From: Gluconacetobacter azotocaptans
Lineage (GTDB): Bacteria; Pseudomonadota; Alphaproteobacteria; Acetobacterales; Acetobacteraceae
Assembly (NCBI RefSeq): GCF_014174355.1
Contig: NZ_JABEQF010000014.1
Coordinates: forward strand, 1 to 64,000
Length of the DNA stretch: 64,000 bases
Direction: 5' to 3'
The notes under the pieces are model-generated. The model made no database searches. It saw only the letters and a program-made list of their open reading frames with translations, and was not told where the DNA came from. Positions 34,878 through 44,309 of the stretch are shown here, piece after piece (position 1 is the first letter of the stretch; every line of letters starts with the position of its first letter). Both the position numbers and the translations under genes were made by a program.

Positions 34878-36071
34878 ATGAAACGACTGCCTGTCCTGAT
34901 GATCGGCGTGCTGATGCCGGCCCTGGCCGCGTGCCAGCAGGCGGCGCCTCCTGCCCCGGCACCCGTCGTGCAGCCTGTGGCGGTGGCCGGCAGCCTGACC
35001 GCGCAGGCCCCGCTTGCGGCGGCCGACAGCGTGCCGGGCGCGGGGCAGGCCCTGACGATCAGCTATCTGTCGACCGATGGCGTGACCGGATCGGGCCTGG
35101 TGCCGGTCACGGGCGAGGTGATCTATCCCGCCGGTCCGGCGCCCGCCGGCGGATGGCCGATCGTGGCGTGGGCGCATGGCACGGTGGGCATCGCCGATAT
35201 CTGCGCCCCGTCGCGCAACCCGCATTCCGCGCGCGACAAGACTTATCTGGCCGAATGGCTGCATCGGGGCTTTGCGATCGTCGCCACCGACTATCAGGGG
35301 CTGGGCAGTGACGGCACCCACCCCTATCTGAATGCGCGCGCCGAGGCTTACAGCGTGCTCGACGGCATCCGCGCCGCACTGTCCGGACTGCCGGATCTGC
35401 GCAACCGGGTCATGATCGTCGGCCAGTCGCAGGGGGCGGGCGCTGCCTTCGCGGCCACCGCCTATGCGCCGGAGTACGCGCCCGCGCTGGATATTCGCGG
35501 CACGGTGGCCACCGGCATTCCCTACATGACGCCGCAGATCGCGAAGGCGCTGACGGCCGGCGCGCACGGGAAGAAGGCGCCCAAGGACGACCCCCTGGTG
35601 GCCTATGCCCTGCTGATGGGCGCTTCGACAGCCGGGCTGGACCCGTCCTTCGATGCGTCGGCGGCCTTCACCCCCAGGGCGATGAAGGCGTTCCATGCGG
35701 CGTCCTCGGTCTGTTTTCCCGACCTGTTCGACAGGGTCAAGGCCGATCACCTGACGCAGGCCAATGCCTTCGCGCCGGGGATTGACACCGCCCTGGCGCC
35801 GAGTTTCCGTGCCATGGCCTTCCCGACATTGAAGCTGCGGACGCCGCTTTTCGTGGGCACGGGGGCCAGGGACCGGGACGTCGCGCCCGATGGGCAGCTT
35901 CTGCTGGTGAAGGATGCCTGCCGCGCGGGAACGATCGTTCAGGCGCATCTCTACAAGGGGCTGGACCATTCCCAGACGGTGATGGCGTCCGTTCCGGATT
36001 CGGCGGCCTTCACGCGGGCGGTGATGGCGGGCGGGCCGGTTCAGCCGTCCTGCTCACCCGTCGGCCGGTAA
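34878..36071 (+). CDS. Secretory-lipase-like lipoprotein, alpha/beta hydrolase
   Basis: 397 residues. Lipobox LAAC at about 16-19 predicts outer- or inner-membrane lipoprotein anchoring. Alpha/beta-hydrolase features: PIVAWAHGTVG (oxyanion strand), YQGLGSDG, nucleophile Ser in VGQSQGAGAA (about 179-188), an Asp in GARDRDV and His in GLDHSQTV. It resembles the secretory lipase (LIP) family. It lies 29 bases after the methyltransferase-like gene and ends at a palindromic repeat. Confidence 0.87.
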   Translation: MKRLPVLMIGVLMPALAACQQAAPPAPAPVVQPVAVAGSLTAQAPLAAADSVPGAGQALTISYLSTDGVTGSGLVPVTGEVIYPAGPAPAGGWPIVAWAHGTVGIADICAPSRNPHSARDKTYLAEWLHRGFAIVATDYQGLGSDGTHPYLNARAEAYSVLDGIRAALSGLPDLRNRVMIVGQSQGAGAAFAATAYAPEYAPALDIRGTVATGIPYMTPQIAKALTAGAHGKKAPKDDPLVAYALLMGASTAGLDPSFDASAAFTPRAMKAFHAASSVCFPDLFDRVKADHLTQANAFAPGIDTALAPSFRAMAFPTLKLRTPLFVGTGARDRDVAPDGQLLLVKDACRAGTIVQAHLYKGLDHSQTVMASVPDSAAFTRAVMAGGPVQPSCSPVGR

Positions 36072-36074
36072 GGT

Positions 36075-36196
36075 CACGTCGGGCGTTGCCCGAACCCGCC
36101 AGGGCCTGAGGCCCTGGACCCTGCTTATGGATGAAACGAGCGGGTTTCCAAAGGGTGATGCCCTTTGGCGGGTTTCAGGGCAGCGCCCTGAGGGGC
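36075..36196. repeat. Interspersed intergenic palindromic repeat, copy 10
   Basis: TCGGGCGTTGCCCGA, CCAGGGCCTGAGGCCCTGG, GGTTTCCAAAGGG, then CCCTTTGGCGGG and AGGGCAGCGCCCTGA. It lies between convergent genes and touches the end of crcB, so a terminator role is possible. Confidence 0.75.
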
Positions 36197-36197
36197 C

Positions 36198-36641
36198 TCA
36201 CGCGCGGTCGGCTGCGTTCTGCCGGTCCGGGGCGGGGCCCGAGTGATTGAGGGCGTCGGCGGCCAGGAAGCCGGCGTAGACGCTGATGAGGCACAGGACG
36301 ACGGACAGGCCCACGTTCAGGGCGGCGCGTCCGGGGGCGCCGCCGCGCAGCAGGTCGAGGGTCTGCAGGCTGAAGGACGAGAAGGTGGTGTATCCGCCGC
36401 AGAGTCCCACCATGAAGACCAGGCGCGTCAGGTCCGACGCGGGGTGGCGGCCGGCGGCGATGGTCAGCGTGCCGAAAAACGCGATGGCGAACGAGCCGGT
36501 CGTGTTGATCAGGATCGTGCCCCACGGCAGCGCCTGGCTCCAGCGCGCGGTGGCCAGCCCCACCCAGTAGCGGGCGATCGTGCCCAGGGCGCCGCCGGCC
36601 CCGATGGCCAGGGTGGTCAGCAGTTTATGCGGGTCCAGCAC
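36198..36641 (-). CDS. crcB: Fluoride exporter CrcB/Fluc
   Basis: 147 residues, four membrane segments. GTG start at 36641 with AGGAAAA upstream. Fluc signatures: [13 protein letters not shown] (15-27), [16 protein letters not shown] (41-56) with the polar-track Asn, and [16 protein letters not shown] (79-94). Acts as a dimeric fluoride channel. It follows the universal stress gene by 32 bases, probably one operon. No fluoride riboswitch is visible in the short spaces before either gene. Confidence 0.92.
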   Translation of the reverse strand: MLDPHKLLTTLAIGAGGALGTIARYWVGLATARWSQALPWGTILINTTGSFAIAFFGTLTIAAGRHPASDLTRLVFMVGLCGGYTTFSSFSLQTLDLLRGGAPGRAALNVGLSVVLCLISVYAGFLAADALNHSGPAPDRQNAADRA

Positions 36642-36673
36642 GCGGTATTTTCCTGTCTTCGCGGATGGGGCGT

Positions 36674-37498
36674 TCAGTGCTGCATCCAGGTGGGAATGTC
36701 CGGGCGGTCCAGGATATGGGTGGTGACGCTGCCCAGCAGGCGGTCGTGCAGCCGGCCGTGGGCGAATGCGCCCATGACGATCAGGTCGCACCCGTCGTCG
36801 TGCGCGGTGGCCAGGATCTGTTCGGCCGCGTCGATCGGCGAGGCCGGGGGCGCGGTCCGGGCCTGGCCCGGCAGCGGCGCGCAGGTGGGCGGCAGCCCGG
36901 CCGGCGGCGGCGTGTCCGACTGGCGCAGCAGGGCCAGATGTTCCGCCTGGCGCAGCACGGCGCCGGCCGAGGCGAAGGCCCGGCGGCAGGGTTCGGTGTC
37001 CTTCCACGCCAGCAGGATGCGCGCGCCGACCGGACGGTTCCAGCCCGGCGGCACGAACAGCACGGGCCGGCCGGAGTCGAACAGGGCGGCGTGGGTGGCG
37101 CGGCGCTTCTGGTCGCTGTCGTGGGGCTGGGGAAAGCCGATCACGATCAGCGCGGCGTCGCCGGCATAGCCCGCGATGATGCGTCCGACCGAAATCTCGG
37201 GGTCCAGCCAGTTGGCCTCGACCGAAGGGGAGACCTGCCCGTCGGCCCGCGCGGCCGACAGCCAGGCGCGGAAGCGGGTGTGCAGGTCGTTTGCCCAGCC
37301 GCGCTGCGCGTCGCGCAGCTCTGTGGTGCGCTGTTCGGTCAGGATGTTCTCGGTGGGCAGGATGGTGTCCTGCGGCGGTTCGCGGGCGGCCAGCACGTCA
37401 AGCCGGGCGCCGCCGACGCGGTGCAGGATCTCGGCGGCGGCCGCCAGCAGGCCCGGGGCATGCTCGGGCCGGTTGAGGATGACCAGGATTCCGTTCAT
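36674..37498 (-). CDS. Universal stress protein family protein
   Basis: 274 residues, long enough for two UspA-type halves. The C-terminal half has [18 protein letters not shown] and ends with [25 protein letters not shown], the G-2x-G-9x-G(S/T) nucleotide-binding signature. The N-terminal half ([22 protein letters not shown]...) is a degenerate Usp fold. A single protein made of two such folds is common in proteobacteria. It is first in an operon with crcB. Confidence 0.87.
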   Translation of the reverse strand: MNGILVILNRPEHAPGLLAAAAEILHRVGGARLDVLAAREPPQDTILPTENILTEQRTTELRDAQRGWANDLHTRFRAWLSAARADGQVSPSVEANWLDPEISVGRIIAGYAGDAALIVIGFPQPHDSDQKRRATHAALFDSGRPVLFVPPGWNRPVGARILLAWKDTEPCRRAFASAGAVLRQAEHLALLRQSDTPPPAGLPPTCAPLPGQARTAPPASPIDAAEQILATAHDDGCDLIVMGAFAHGRLHDRLLGSVTTHILDRPDIPTWMQH

Positions 37499-37560
37499 GG
37501 GGGTGACCCTTCCTCTTGGCCCTGCCCCGAACCCGGCCGGGCCGGGCCGGGGGCGGGCGG

Positions 37561-38799
37561 TCAGGGCGTCAGGGGCTTTTCATAGACGCGGTGGCGCTTG
37601 CACGGTTCGGGCACGATGCGTTCGATCAGGCGGCGCATCGGCATGTTGGTTTCCAGGATCCAGCCCAGTTCGATCATGCGATAGGGCAGGGTGCGGCCCC
37701 GGCGCATCAGCTCGCCGATGATCAGCGCGGGCAGGATGGCGCCCAGCGCCGTGCCTTCCAGGTCCTTGCTGACGCCCAGCAGGATGACGCGGGCCGAATG
37801 GAAGCGGTGGCGCAGCAGCCGCATGGCCAGCCGGACCCAGCCGAGGGGCGAGGGCGCGCCGCCTAGGTCGCCCACGGCGTCGTAGATGTTGGGCACCACC
37901 AGGGCCACCGCCACGGGCTCGCCCTTCTGTTCGATCAGCACGTAATGCTCGGGGCGCAGCAGGGGCTGCATCTGCGCGACCATGGTGGTGATGTCCTCGC
38001 GCGTCAGGTCGACGGCGCCCCAGCTTCGGCGCCAGGCGTCGTTGTACAGGCGGCGCAGGATCTCGGCGTCCTCGGCCAGGCGGCCCTTGCGCAGGCCGCG
38101 CGTGGTCACGCTGCCCAGCCGGCCTTCGCCCAGGCGCAGGCCCGACGGCAGGGGCAGCGCGGCCTCGGCCTCGGGGCCCATCTGCATCTGGTAGGCCAGC
38201 ACGTCCATCGCCTTGGCGAAGCCGCAGGCCTCGACCAGCGGGGGCAGCCAGTGCGGGTGCCACGGCATGGCGATCATGGGGGGCATCTGCTGCCCGTCCA
38301 CCATCAGCCCGTATTCGCCGTTGTAGTTCAGCAGGAACGGCCCGCGCGCCACGCTGGCCCCCTGGGCGCGCAGCCACGCGCAGGCGGCGTCCAGCAAGGG
38401 GGCCACGACGGCGATATCGTCGATGGCGTCCAGCGCGCCGAAGAAGCCGACATTTTGGCCCTCGCGCGGGGCCACCAGGTCGTCGATCTGCGCCGAGACG
38501 CGGCCGACCGGCCGGCCGTCGCGCATCGCCAGGAACAGGCGCGCGCGGCCGCGCCGGAAGAAGGCGTTCTTCTTCGGTTCCACCAGGTCGCGCTGTTCCA
38601 TGTCCAGCGGCGGGACGTATCCCGGCTGGCCGGCATAAAGCCGCCGCGGCAGGGTGACGAAGGCCGACAGCAGGCGCTTGCCCTCGACGGGCACGATCGT
38701 GACAGGGGCCGACGCTGGAAGGGCGGATACGGACGTGTCGGCGTCGATGGACGGGGTGTCGTGGGCTGCGGTCCGGGCAGAAGAACGTTCAATCTGCAT
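37561..38799 (-). CDS. YghO-like protein with GNAT-like regions
   Basis: 412 residues from ATG 38799. The protein has an N-terminal region with LFLAMRDGRPVGRVSAQIDD (acetyltransferase-like strand pair, about 84-103), a middle NYNGEYGLMVDG, and a C-terminal region with LIEQKGEPVAVALVVPN and ILGVSKDLEGTALGA-type acceptor loop (LLGVSKDLEGTALGAILP). This matches a broadly distributed family often annotated as N-acetyltransferase, YghO-like, or wrongly as dATP pyrophosphohydrolase. The reaction is unknown. The extended upstream frame to 38886 is not needed. Confidence 0.72.
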   Translation of the reverse strand: MQIERSSARTAAHDTPSIDADTSVSALPASAPVTIVPVEGKRLLSAFVTLPRRLYAGQPGYVPPLDMEQRDLVEPKKNAFFRRGRARLFLAMRDGRPVGRVSAQIDDLVAPREGQNVGFFGALDAIDDIAVVAPLLDAACAWLRAQGASVARGPFLLNYNGEYGLMVDGQQMPPMIAMPWHPHWLPPLVEACGFAKAMDVLAYQMQMGPEAEAALPLPSGLRLGEGRLGSVTTRGLRKGRLAEDAEILRRLYNDAWRRSWGAVDLTREDITTMVAQMQPLLRPEHYVLIEQKGEPVAVALVVPNIYDAVGDLGGAPSPLGWVRLAMRLLRHRFHSARVILLGVSKDLEGTALGAILPALIIGELMRRGRTLPYRMIELGWILETNMPMRRLIERIVPEPCKRHRVYEKPLTP

Positions 38800-38962
38800 G
38801 TATGAATTCTGCCACCATCCCACTGTCGCGCCCACCATCGCACCCACGCTTGCGGAGGCCGATATAACGGACGGGGGCCAGAACATACAGCCCGAAAGGA
38901 TGGAAAACGAAGCGTTATTTCCGTAATATCCCGAAACGATTCTCGCGACCGGAGGAGAAGGC

Positions 38963-39319
38963 GTGGACGCCGAGCCGAAACAGCTTCAGCAGGCGATGCA
39001 GCGGGCGGCGCCCGCCGGGGTGATGCTGTCGTTCCGCCCGATGTTCGGCGGTATCATGGGCTATGCGGACGGGCGGCCGGTCGCGTCGCTGTCGAACGTG
39101 GGGCTGGCGCTGAAGCTGGCGGGCGCCGACCGGGTGGAGATGCTGGCGCTGCCCGGGGCGGCGCCGCTGCGCTACGAACCCGACGCGCCGCCCAGCAAAT
39201 CCTACGTCGTGCTGCCCGGCGCCCTGCTGGCCGACGCCCACGGGCTGCGCGGCTGGATCGCCCGCGCGGCGGCGGGGCTGCCGCCCCGGGCCGGGAAAAA
39301 GGGCCGCGTGCGGGCCTGA
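38963..39319 (+). CDS. TfoX/Sxy N-terminal domain protein
   Basis: 118 residues from a GTG start with GGAGGAG upstream. It has the TfoX-N fold: SFRPMFGGIMGYADGRPVASL, VGLALKLAGADR and PSKSYVVLP. It has only the N-terminal domain; TfoX of Haemophilus, a competence regulator, also has a C-terminal domain. In alphaproteobacteria these short proteins have no established function. It ends in a basic Lys/Arg tail. Confidence 0.85.
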   Translation: MDAEPKQLQQAMQRAAPAGVMLSFRPMFGGIMGYADGRPVASLSNVGLALKLAGADRVEMLALPGAAPLRYEPDAPPSKSYVVLPGALLADAHGLRGWIARAAAGLPPRAGKKGRVRA

Positions 39320-39337
39320 CGAACGGGAAGGGCGGGC

Positions 39338-40168
39338 TCAGTCTTCGCCCAGGGCGCGGTCCAGCTCGTCCTTGTCCATCCGGGCGCTGTGGGCGGGGGT
39401 GGGGAAGGCGCCGGACTGGACCTCGTCCACATACTGGCGCAGAGCGGTTTCGATCGCGGTGCCGATGTCGGCGTAGCGGCGGGCATGGCGGGGCGATTTG
39501 CCGTCGTACAGGCCCAGCACGTCGTGCCACACCTGCACCTGCCCGTCGCAGCCCGCGCCCGCGCCGATGCCGATCACCGGAATCCGCAGCCGACGCGACA
39601 CTGCCTCGGCCAGCGGGGCGGGCACCAGTTCCAGCACCAGGGCGAAGGTGCCGGCGTCTTCCAGCGCCCGGGCGTCGGCCAGCAGCCGCCGGGCCTCGGC
39701 CGCCTGCCGGGCCTGCACGCGCAGGCCCAGCGTGTGCTGCGCCTGCGGCGTCAGGCCCAGGTGGCCCATCACCGGCACGCCCAGCTCGGTCAGGCGGCGG
39801 ACGATGGGCACGATCGGGGCGCCGCCTTCCAGCTTCACGGCCTGGACGCCGGCCTGCTGCATCATGCGGCGGGCGGCGGTCATGGCGTCGGCCTCGGTCG
39901 CGTAGGTCAGGAAGGGCAGGTCGGCGACGACGAAGGCGTGGCTGGTGCCCCGCACCACCGCCGCCGCGTGGCGGATCATGTCGTCCAGCGTGACCGGCAG
40001 GGTGGTGTCGTGGCCGTACACCACCATGCCCAGCGAATCGCCGACCAGCACGATCGGCACGCCCGCGCGTTCGGCCAGCCGGGCCGAGGGAAAGTCGTAG
40101 GCCGTCAGCATGACGATTCGCCGGCCCGCCTGCTTCATGGCCTGAAGGTCGAAGAGCGTGGTTCGCAT
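39338..40168 (-). CDS. panB: 3-methyl-2-oxobutanoate hydroxymethyltransferase
   Basis: 276 residues from ATG 40168. First committed step of pantothenate synthesis: ketovalerate to ketopantoate using methylene-THF. Motifs: [40 protein letters not shown] (Mg-binding Asp of VGDS), [19 protein letters not shown] and [17 protein letters not shown]. Full length. panC is not adjacent. Confidence 0.95.
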   Translation of the reverse strand: MRTTLFDLQAMKQAGRRIVMLTAYDFPSARLAERAGVPIVLVGDSLGMVVYGHDTTLPVTLDDMIRHAAAVVRGTSHAFVVADLPFLTYATEADAMTAARRMMQQAGVQAVKLEGGAPIVPIVRRLTELGVPVMGHLGLTPQAQHTLGLRVQARQAAEARRLLADARALEDAGTFALVLELVPAPLAEAVSRRLRIPVIGIGAGAGCDGQVQVWHDVLGLYDGKSPRHARRYADIGTAIETALRQYVDEVQSGAFPTPAHSARMDKDELDRALGED

Positions 40169-40215
40169 CGGCAGATCCGCCTTGTCGGTGGGGGCGCGGG
40201 AAGGTCGGGCGCGGG

Positions 40216-40776
40216 TCAAGGGCAATGCGCCTGGCCCACCTCGCGGCGCATGGCGCAGCGGCGGTGCAGGCCGTGGGCGGCTTCCTCGGCCAGGATGGCG
40301 CGCAGGCGCGGGGTCAGGGCGTCGTCGTCCAGCAGGGTAAAGCCCGCGCGGGCATAGAACGGCGCGTTCCACGGCACGTCGCGGAAGGTGGTCAGCGTCA
40401 CGGCGGACAGGCCGTGGGCGGCGGCATGCCGCGCGGCATGGTCCAGCAGGCGGCGGCCCAGGCCCTGCCCCTGCCGGTCGGCGCGGACCGACAATTCCCG
40501 GATGTGCAGGACGCGGCCGTCCTCGGCCGCCACGCCGGCGGTCAGGAAGCCGGTGAGGCCGGTCGCATCCTCGGTCACCCAGCAGGTGCCCTGCGCGATC
40601 GCTTCCAGGTGGCCGTCGGCCGGCATGACGTCGTGGCTGGCGATCCAGGCCAGGTCGGGCAGGGCCAGGAACGACGCGCCGGCCGAGCGTTCGACATCGG
40701 GCAGGCCGGGGGCGTCCGCCGGGCGGGCGGTGCGCAGGGTGGCCGCGGCCGGCGGCGGGGCGGGGGCGCGCGTCAT
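40216..40776 (-). CDS. GNAT-family N-acetyltransferase
   Basis: 186 residues. RPADAPGL at the start, strand 4 [24 protein letters not shown] with the acetyl-CoA pyrophosphate loop (RQGQGLG at about 101-107), and the terminal [11 protein letters not shown]. Acceptor unknown. It overlaps the EamA gene stop by 4 bases (ATGA) and is therefore coupled to it; the pair may handle one toxic metabolite, by acetylation and export. Confidence 0.88.
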   Translation of the reverse strand: MTRAPAPPPAAATLRTARPADAPGLPDVERSAGASFLALPDLAWIASHDVMPADGHLEAIAQGTCWVTEDATGLTGFLTAGVAAEDGRVLHIRELSVRADRQGQGLGRRLLDHAARHAAAHGLSAVTLTTFRDVPWNAPFYARAGFTLLDDDALTPRLRAILAEEAAHGLHRRCAMRREVGQAHCP

Positions 40777-41624
40777 GCCAGGCGCAGCACGACGGCGCCG
40801 GTCGCGATGACGGCGGCGGCGGCCATGCGGGTGCGGCCGATCCGTTCGTGCAGGATCATGCCGGCGATCAGCATGGCGAAGACGATCGAGGTTTCGCGCA
40901 GGGCGGCGATGACGGCGATGGGCGCGCGGGTCATCGCCCACAGCGCCAGCCCGTAGGACACCAGCGTTCCGGCCCCGCCGGCCAGGCCGGGCAGCAGGCC
41001 GCCGCGCAGGGCCCCCAGCGCGCCCACCCCGCGCGTCGCCGCGATCCAGACCAGCAGGGGCGGGCTGGAGGCCAGGAAAAGCCACAGCGTATAGGCCGCC
41101 GGCGCGCCCGACAGCCGGGCCCCGGTGCCGTCGACCAGCGTGTAGGTCGCGATCACCACCGCGTTCAGCAGCGCCAGCACGGTGCCGGCGCGGCCGCCCT
41201 GGCCATGCCCCGCCAGCGTCAGGGCCAGCACCCCGCAACAGATCAGCCCGATGCCCGCCCAGGCCGCGCCGGGCAGGGCCATGCCGGCCCACAGCGCGCC
41301 CGCGCCGGCCACCAGCACCGGGGCGGTGCCACGCATCAGCGGATAGACGCGGCCCATGTCCGCCACCCGATAGGCACTGGCCACCAGCACGTAATAAAGC
41401 ATCTGCAACACGATCGACGCGCCCAGGTAAGGCCAGCTTGCCCGGGCCGGCGGGTGCACGAACGGCAGCAGGACGGCGGCGATGACGCCGGCCGCCCCGG
41501 TGACCAGGGCGGTGGTCATCAGCTTGTCCCGCCCGCCCTTGACGATGGCGTTCCATGTGGCGTGCAGCAGGGCCGCGAACAACATGATGGCGAAGATCCC
41601 GGCGGTCAGGTGGTGTGGCGTCAT
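40773..41624 (-). CDS. EamA/DMT-family transporter
   Basis: 283 residues, 10 membrane segments in two EamA repeats. [18 protein letters not shown] starts repeat one; [29 protein letters not shown] is the characteristic end of repeat two. Probably an exporter of amino acids or other small metabolites. Translationally coupled to the downstream GNAT gene. Start at 41624 chosen as first ATG of the hydrophobic protein. Confidence 0.9.
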   Translation of the reverse strand: MTPHHLTAGIFAIMLFAALLHATWNAIVKGGRDKLMTTALVTGAAGVIAAVLLPFVHPPARASWPYLGASIVLQMLYYVLVASAYRVADMGRVYPLMRGTAPVLVAGAGALWAGMALPGAAWAGIGLICCGVLALTLAGHGQGGRAGTVLALLNAVVIATYTLVDGTGARLSGAPAAYTLWLFLASSPPLLVWIAATRGVGALGALRGGLLPGLAGGAGTLVSYGLALWAMTRAPIAVIAALRETSIVFAMLIAGMILHERIGRTRMAAAAVIATGAVVLRLA

Positions 41625-41699
41625 GGCCGGTATCCGTGCGGTGATGGGCGGGCCGGCGATCCCGTCCGGCGGTTCGGGTCCGGCATAGCGCCTTTGAAC

Positions 41700-41775
41700 C
41701 GGTTTCCCAATGGGCGGATATAAAATCCCGGGTTTCCAAGGGGCCGCACCTTCGGGGGGCAAGGGCGAAACCCGT
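41700..41775. repeat. Degenerate intergenic palindromic repeat, copy 11
   Basis: GGTTTCCCAATGGGCGG, GGGTTTCCAAGGGGCCG and GGGGGCAAGGGCGAAACCCG parts, in the gap between the AsmA-like and EamA genes. Only partly matches other copies. Confidence 0.45.
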
Positions 41776-41779
41776 GCCG

Positions 41780-44170
41780 TCAGGGCCTGTTGCCGGGCTG
41801 TGGCGTCCGCGACTGCCGCGCCATCCAGATCGCCCGGATTTCGGGGGCATCCAGCCTGTGCGGGTCGGCGGGCTCGGGCTTGGCGACGGGGGGCGGAGGG
41901 CGTCTGGCGGACGGGTGCCGGGCGGGCCGGGCGGGGGGCGGCTTGCGCGGCGTCGGGTGGGATGCCGGTGCGATGGGGCGCGGTGTCGGGGGCGGGGCGG
42001 CGGGCGGGGCCGGAAGGGCGGCGCGCAGGGTGCGGGTGCAGGCCGATGCCACGCCGCTGCCGGGCTGGAGGGTCGCCAGCAGTGCCGGCGCCAGGGTGAC
42101 GAGGTCGGGGCCACCGGCCGCCGCCCGCGCGGAAGCGGTCTCGGCCCCCGGCAGGATCGACGGGTTGGCCAGCGGGCCGGTGATGCGGGCGGTGTCGGGG
42201 GACGACACGGTCTGGGCGGTGTCCGGGGGTGTCGGGCGGGGGCGGGCGGGCTGCGTCGCCAGCGTGTAGTCCAGGGTGTCGCGGCGCAGGTCGGCGGTGC
42301 CGCGGCCCAGCGTGCGGCCGGCGTCGGTGTCCAGCAGGGTCGCGACCGACAGCAGGCCGTCGCGCAGCGGCAGGTCGGCGATGAGGCAGCGCGTGTCGGT
42401 CGGTTTCGGAAAGCCCAGCGCGGACAGGACGGGGCGGCCGATGGGCAGGCCCAGCAGGGCGGGCAGCAGGGCGAACAGGTCGCCGCCGCGATCCAGCGCC
42501 AGCGCCAGGCGGCCGGTGCCGTGCGCGAGCAGGCCGGCCGCCGACAGCCCCGTGGCGTCGAGGCGCGCGTGGCCGCCGACGATACCTTTGACGCCGGGCA
42601 TATCGGCCCCGGTGGTATCCGCGACCGCCCGCGTCAGGCGCGCCAGGTCCAGATGCGTGGCGTCGATGAGGAGGCGGGCGGTGATCCCGGCCCCGGTGGC
42701 GGCCCCGGTGGCGGTTTCGCTGGCGACCTCGGTGGCGGCCCCCGGGGCGGTCTCACTGGCGGTCTCGCTGGCGGTCTCGTCGGGTGGGTCGGCGGGGGTC
42801 AGGGCCATGGCTCCGGACAGCGTGCCGCCGTCCAGCCCGGCCGCCAGCCGGCGCAGGTCCAGCGCGCCGTCGTGCAGGGCGATGTCGGCCTCGACATGAT
42901 CCAGGCGGGTGGCGTGGCGGGTGATCTGCGCGGCGCGGTAGCGCAGCCGGCCCTTGATCGCGCGCAGCCGGGCGACGGGGAACGGCGCGGCGAACGAGAG
43001 ATCGCGCAGCAGGTCCGCCGCGTCGGTCGCGGCGAGGAGCCCGGCCAGATCCTTCAGATCCACGTGGAGGGAATGCAGGTCGGCCTCCAGGGCCGGCACG
43101 GCGGCATGGAGATCCAGCCGCAGGGTGCCGTCCAGGTCGCTCGACCCCAGTTTGCCGCGCAGGTCGTCGACCCGCAGGGTGGCGCCGTCATAGTCCACGG
43201 CGCCGGCGGCCGAATAGGCGGGCGTGTTGGGGATCGGCAGGCCGGTCAGCGACGACAGCAGCGACAGGTCGGGGCCCGAGACGTGGCCCGACATGTGGAC
43301 GGACACGGGCGCGCCGGCCAGGGCCAGCGGGTTGACGAGGGTGCCTTCCAGCGCCGCCAGGGTCCGGCCCCCGTGCACCATCAGCGTGATGGGGTAGGGG
43401 CGGTCGGACCGGGCCAGCGTCAGCGGCCCGCCGCTGACCAGGTGCCCGTCGACCGGCCGGCCGTCGTAGGTGCCATGCAGGTCGGCGACGATCCGGCCCC
43501 GAGGCCCCTCCGGGTCCGCGTTGTCGGGCGGGGTGGTGTAGACCCCCACCGTCAGGTCCACGCCGCGCCGGGCGTCCGTGACATCCATCCGGCCGTTGGT
43601 GACGCGCAGGTCGCCGATGTCGGGCAGGGCCGGCTGGCCGGTGGCGGCCGAGGGCGCGTCGGCGGTGATGTTGTCGGTGCCGTCGGCGCGGCGCACGACG
43701 CTGACCCGGGGGGTATCGACCGCGACCAGAGGGAAGGACATCCTGTGCTGGTGCAGGTAGGTCCAGAGGTCGAACCAGATGACGACCTGGCGCGCGGTGG
43801 CGAAGGGCCGGCCTTCGTCCTCGAACCCCCAGGGCTGCCCGATGGTCAGGCCGTCGAGGGTAAGGATGACGACGCGCCCCGGCCGGACGTGCAGGTGGGC
43901 GATGGTGGTCCGGCGGTTCAGCAGGGCGGTGGCGCGCGAATCGATCAGCGGCACGAACCAGTCCCACGACCAGGGCAGCAGCACCAGCACGCAGATCAGC
44001 ACCAGGACGGCAAGGTCCAGCATCCTGGCCAGGCGCGACGGGCGCCGGCGCCGTGGAAAGGGACGCCATGGGGGTGGGCGTGACTGGGATTCGCCCGATG
44101 GGGATTGCCGCGCGGGGGGCTGGCGCGCGGGGGACCTGCGCGCCGGGCGGGGGTGCGCCGCGCTGGTCAC
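41780..44170 (-). CDS. AsmA-family protein
   Basis: 796 residues. Pro/Arg-rich cytoplasmic N-terminus, one membrane helix (about 50-70, LDLAVLVLICVLVLLPWSW), then a long beta-rich periplasmic region typical of AsmA/TamB-like proteins, with repeated LRVTNGRMDV- and LDGTLRLDL-type strands and the family block GKLGSSDLDGTL. These proteins bridge the periplasm and are linked to outer-membrane lipid transport. An inserted low-complexity stretch near 475-505 (repeats of ETAS/ETAP/GAAT) and a Pro/Arg-rich C-terminal tail (about 700-770) are unusual. Confidence 0.85.
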   Translation of the reverse strand: MTSAAHPRPARRSPARQPPARQSPSGESQSRPPPWRPFPRRRRPSRLARMLDLAVLVLICVLVLLPWSWDWFVPLIDSRATALLNRRTTIAHLHVRPGRVVILTLDGLTIGQPWGFEDEGRPFATARQVVIWFDLWTYLHQHRMSFPLVAVDTPRVSVVRRADGTDNITADAPSAATGQPALPDIGDLRVTNGRMDVTDARRGVDLTVGVYTTPPDNADPEGPRGRIVADLHGTYDGRPVDGHLVSGGPLTLARSDRPYPITLMVHGGRTLAALEGTLVNPLALAGAPVSVHMSGHVSGPDLSLLSSLTGLPIPNTPAYSAAGAVDYDGATLRVDDLRGKLGSSDLDGTLRLDLHAAVPALEADLHSLHVDLKDLAGLLAATDAADLLRDLSFAAPFPVARLRAIKGRLRYRAAQITRHATRLDHVEADIALHDGALDLRRLAAGLDGGTLSGAMALTPADPPDETASETASETAPGAATEVASETATGAATGAGITARLLIDATHLDLARLTRAVADTTGADMPGVKGIVGGHARLDATGLSAAGLLAHGTGRLALALDRGGDLFALLPALLGLPIGRPVLSALGFPKPTDTRCLIADLPLRDGLLSVATLLDTDAGRTLGRGTADLRRDTLDYTLATQPARPRPTPPDTAQTVSSPDTARITGPLANPSILPGAETASARAAAGGPDLVTLAPALLATLQPGSGVASACTRTLRAALPAPPAAPPPTPRPIAPASHPTPRKPPPARPARHPSARRPPPPVAKPEPADPHRLDAPEIRAIWMARQSRTPQPGNRP
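42692..42782. repeat. Low-complexity coding repeat inside the AsmA-like gene
   Basis: Short repeated units (GGCGGTCTCGCT, GGTGGCGGCCCC and variants) encode the Thr/Ala/Ser/Glu-rich stretch. Likely expanded by slippage and variable in length between strains. Confidence 0.6.
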
Positions 44171-44309
44171 GCGCGCGCCGGCCGGCCCCGCCCGGGCGGG
44201 GATGCGATCCGAAGGTCGGCCGGCCGGGCGGGGCGTCTGGCATGCATGTCCCGGGGGGAACGCAGCGGGGCGCGGCGGGTTGCGCCGGCCCGGCGTTCGG
44301 ATCGGTCGT

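Noticed and set aside
36642-36673. Fluoride riboswitch before crcB
   Set aside because: Only 32 bases separate crcB from the upstream usp gene and no conserved pseudoknot elements are seen there or before usp.
42692-42782. Tandem repeat considered as CRISPR or VNTR between genes
   Set aside because: It lies inside an open coding frame and encodes a low-complexity protein stretch.
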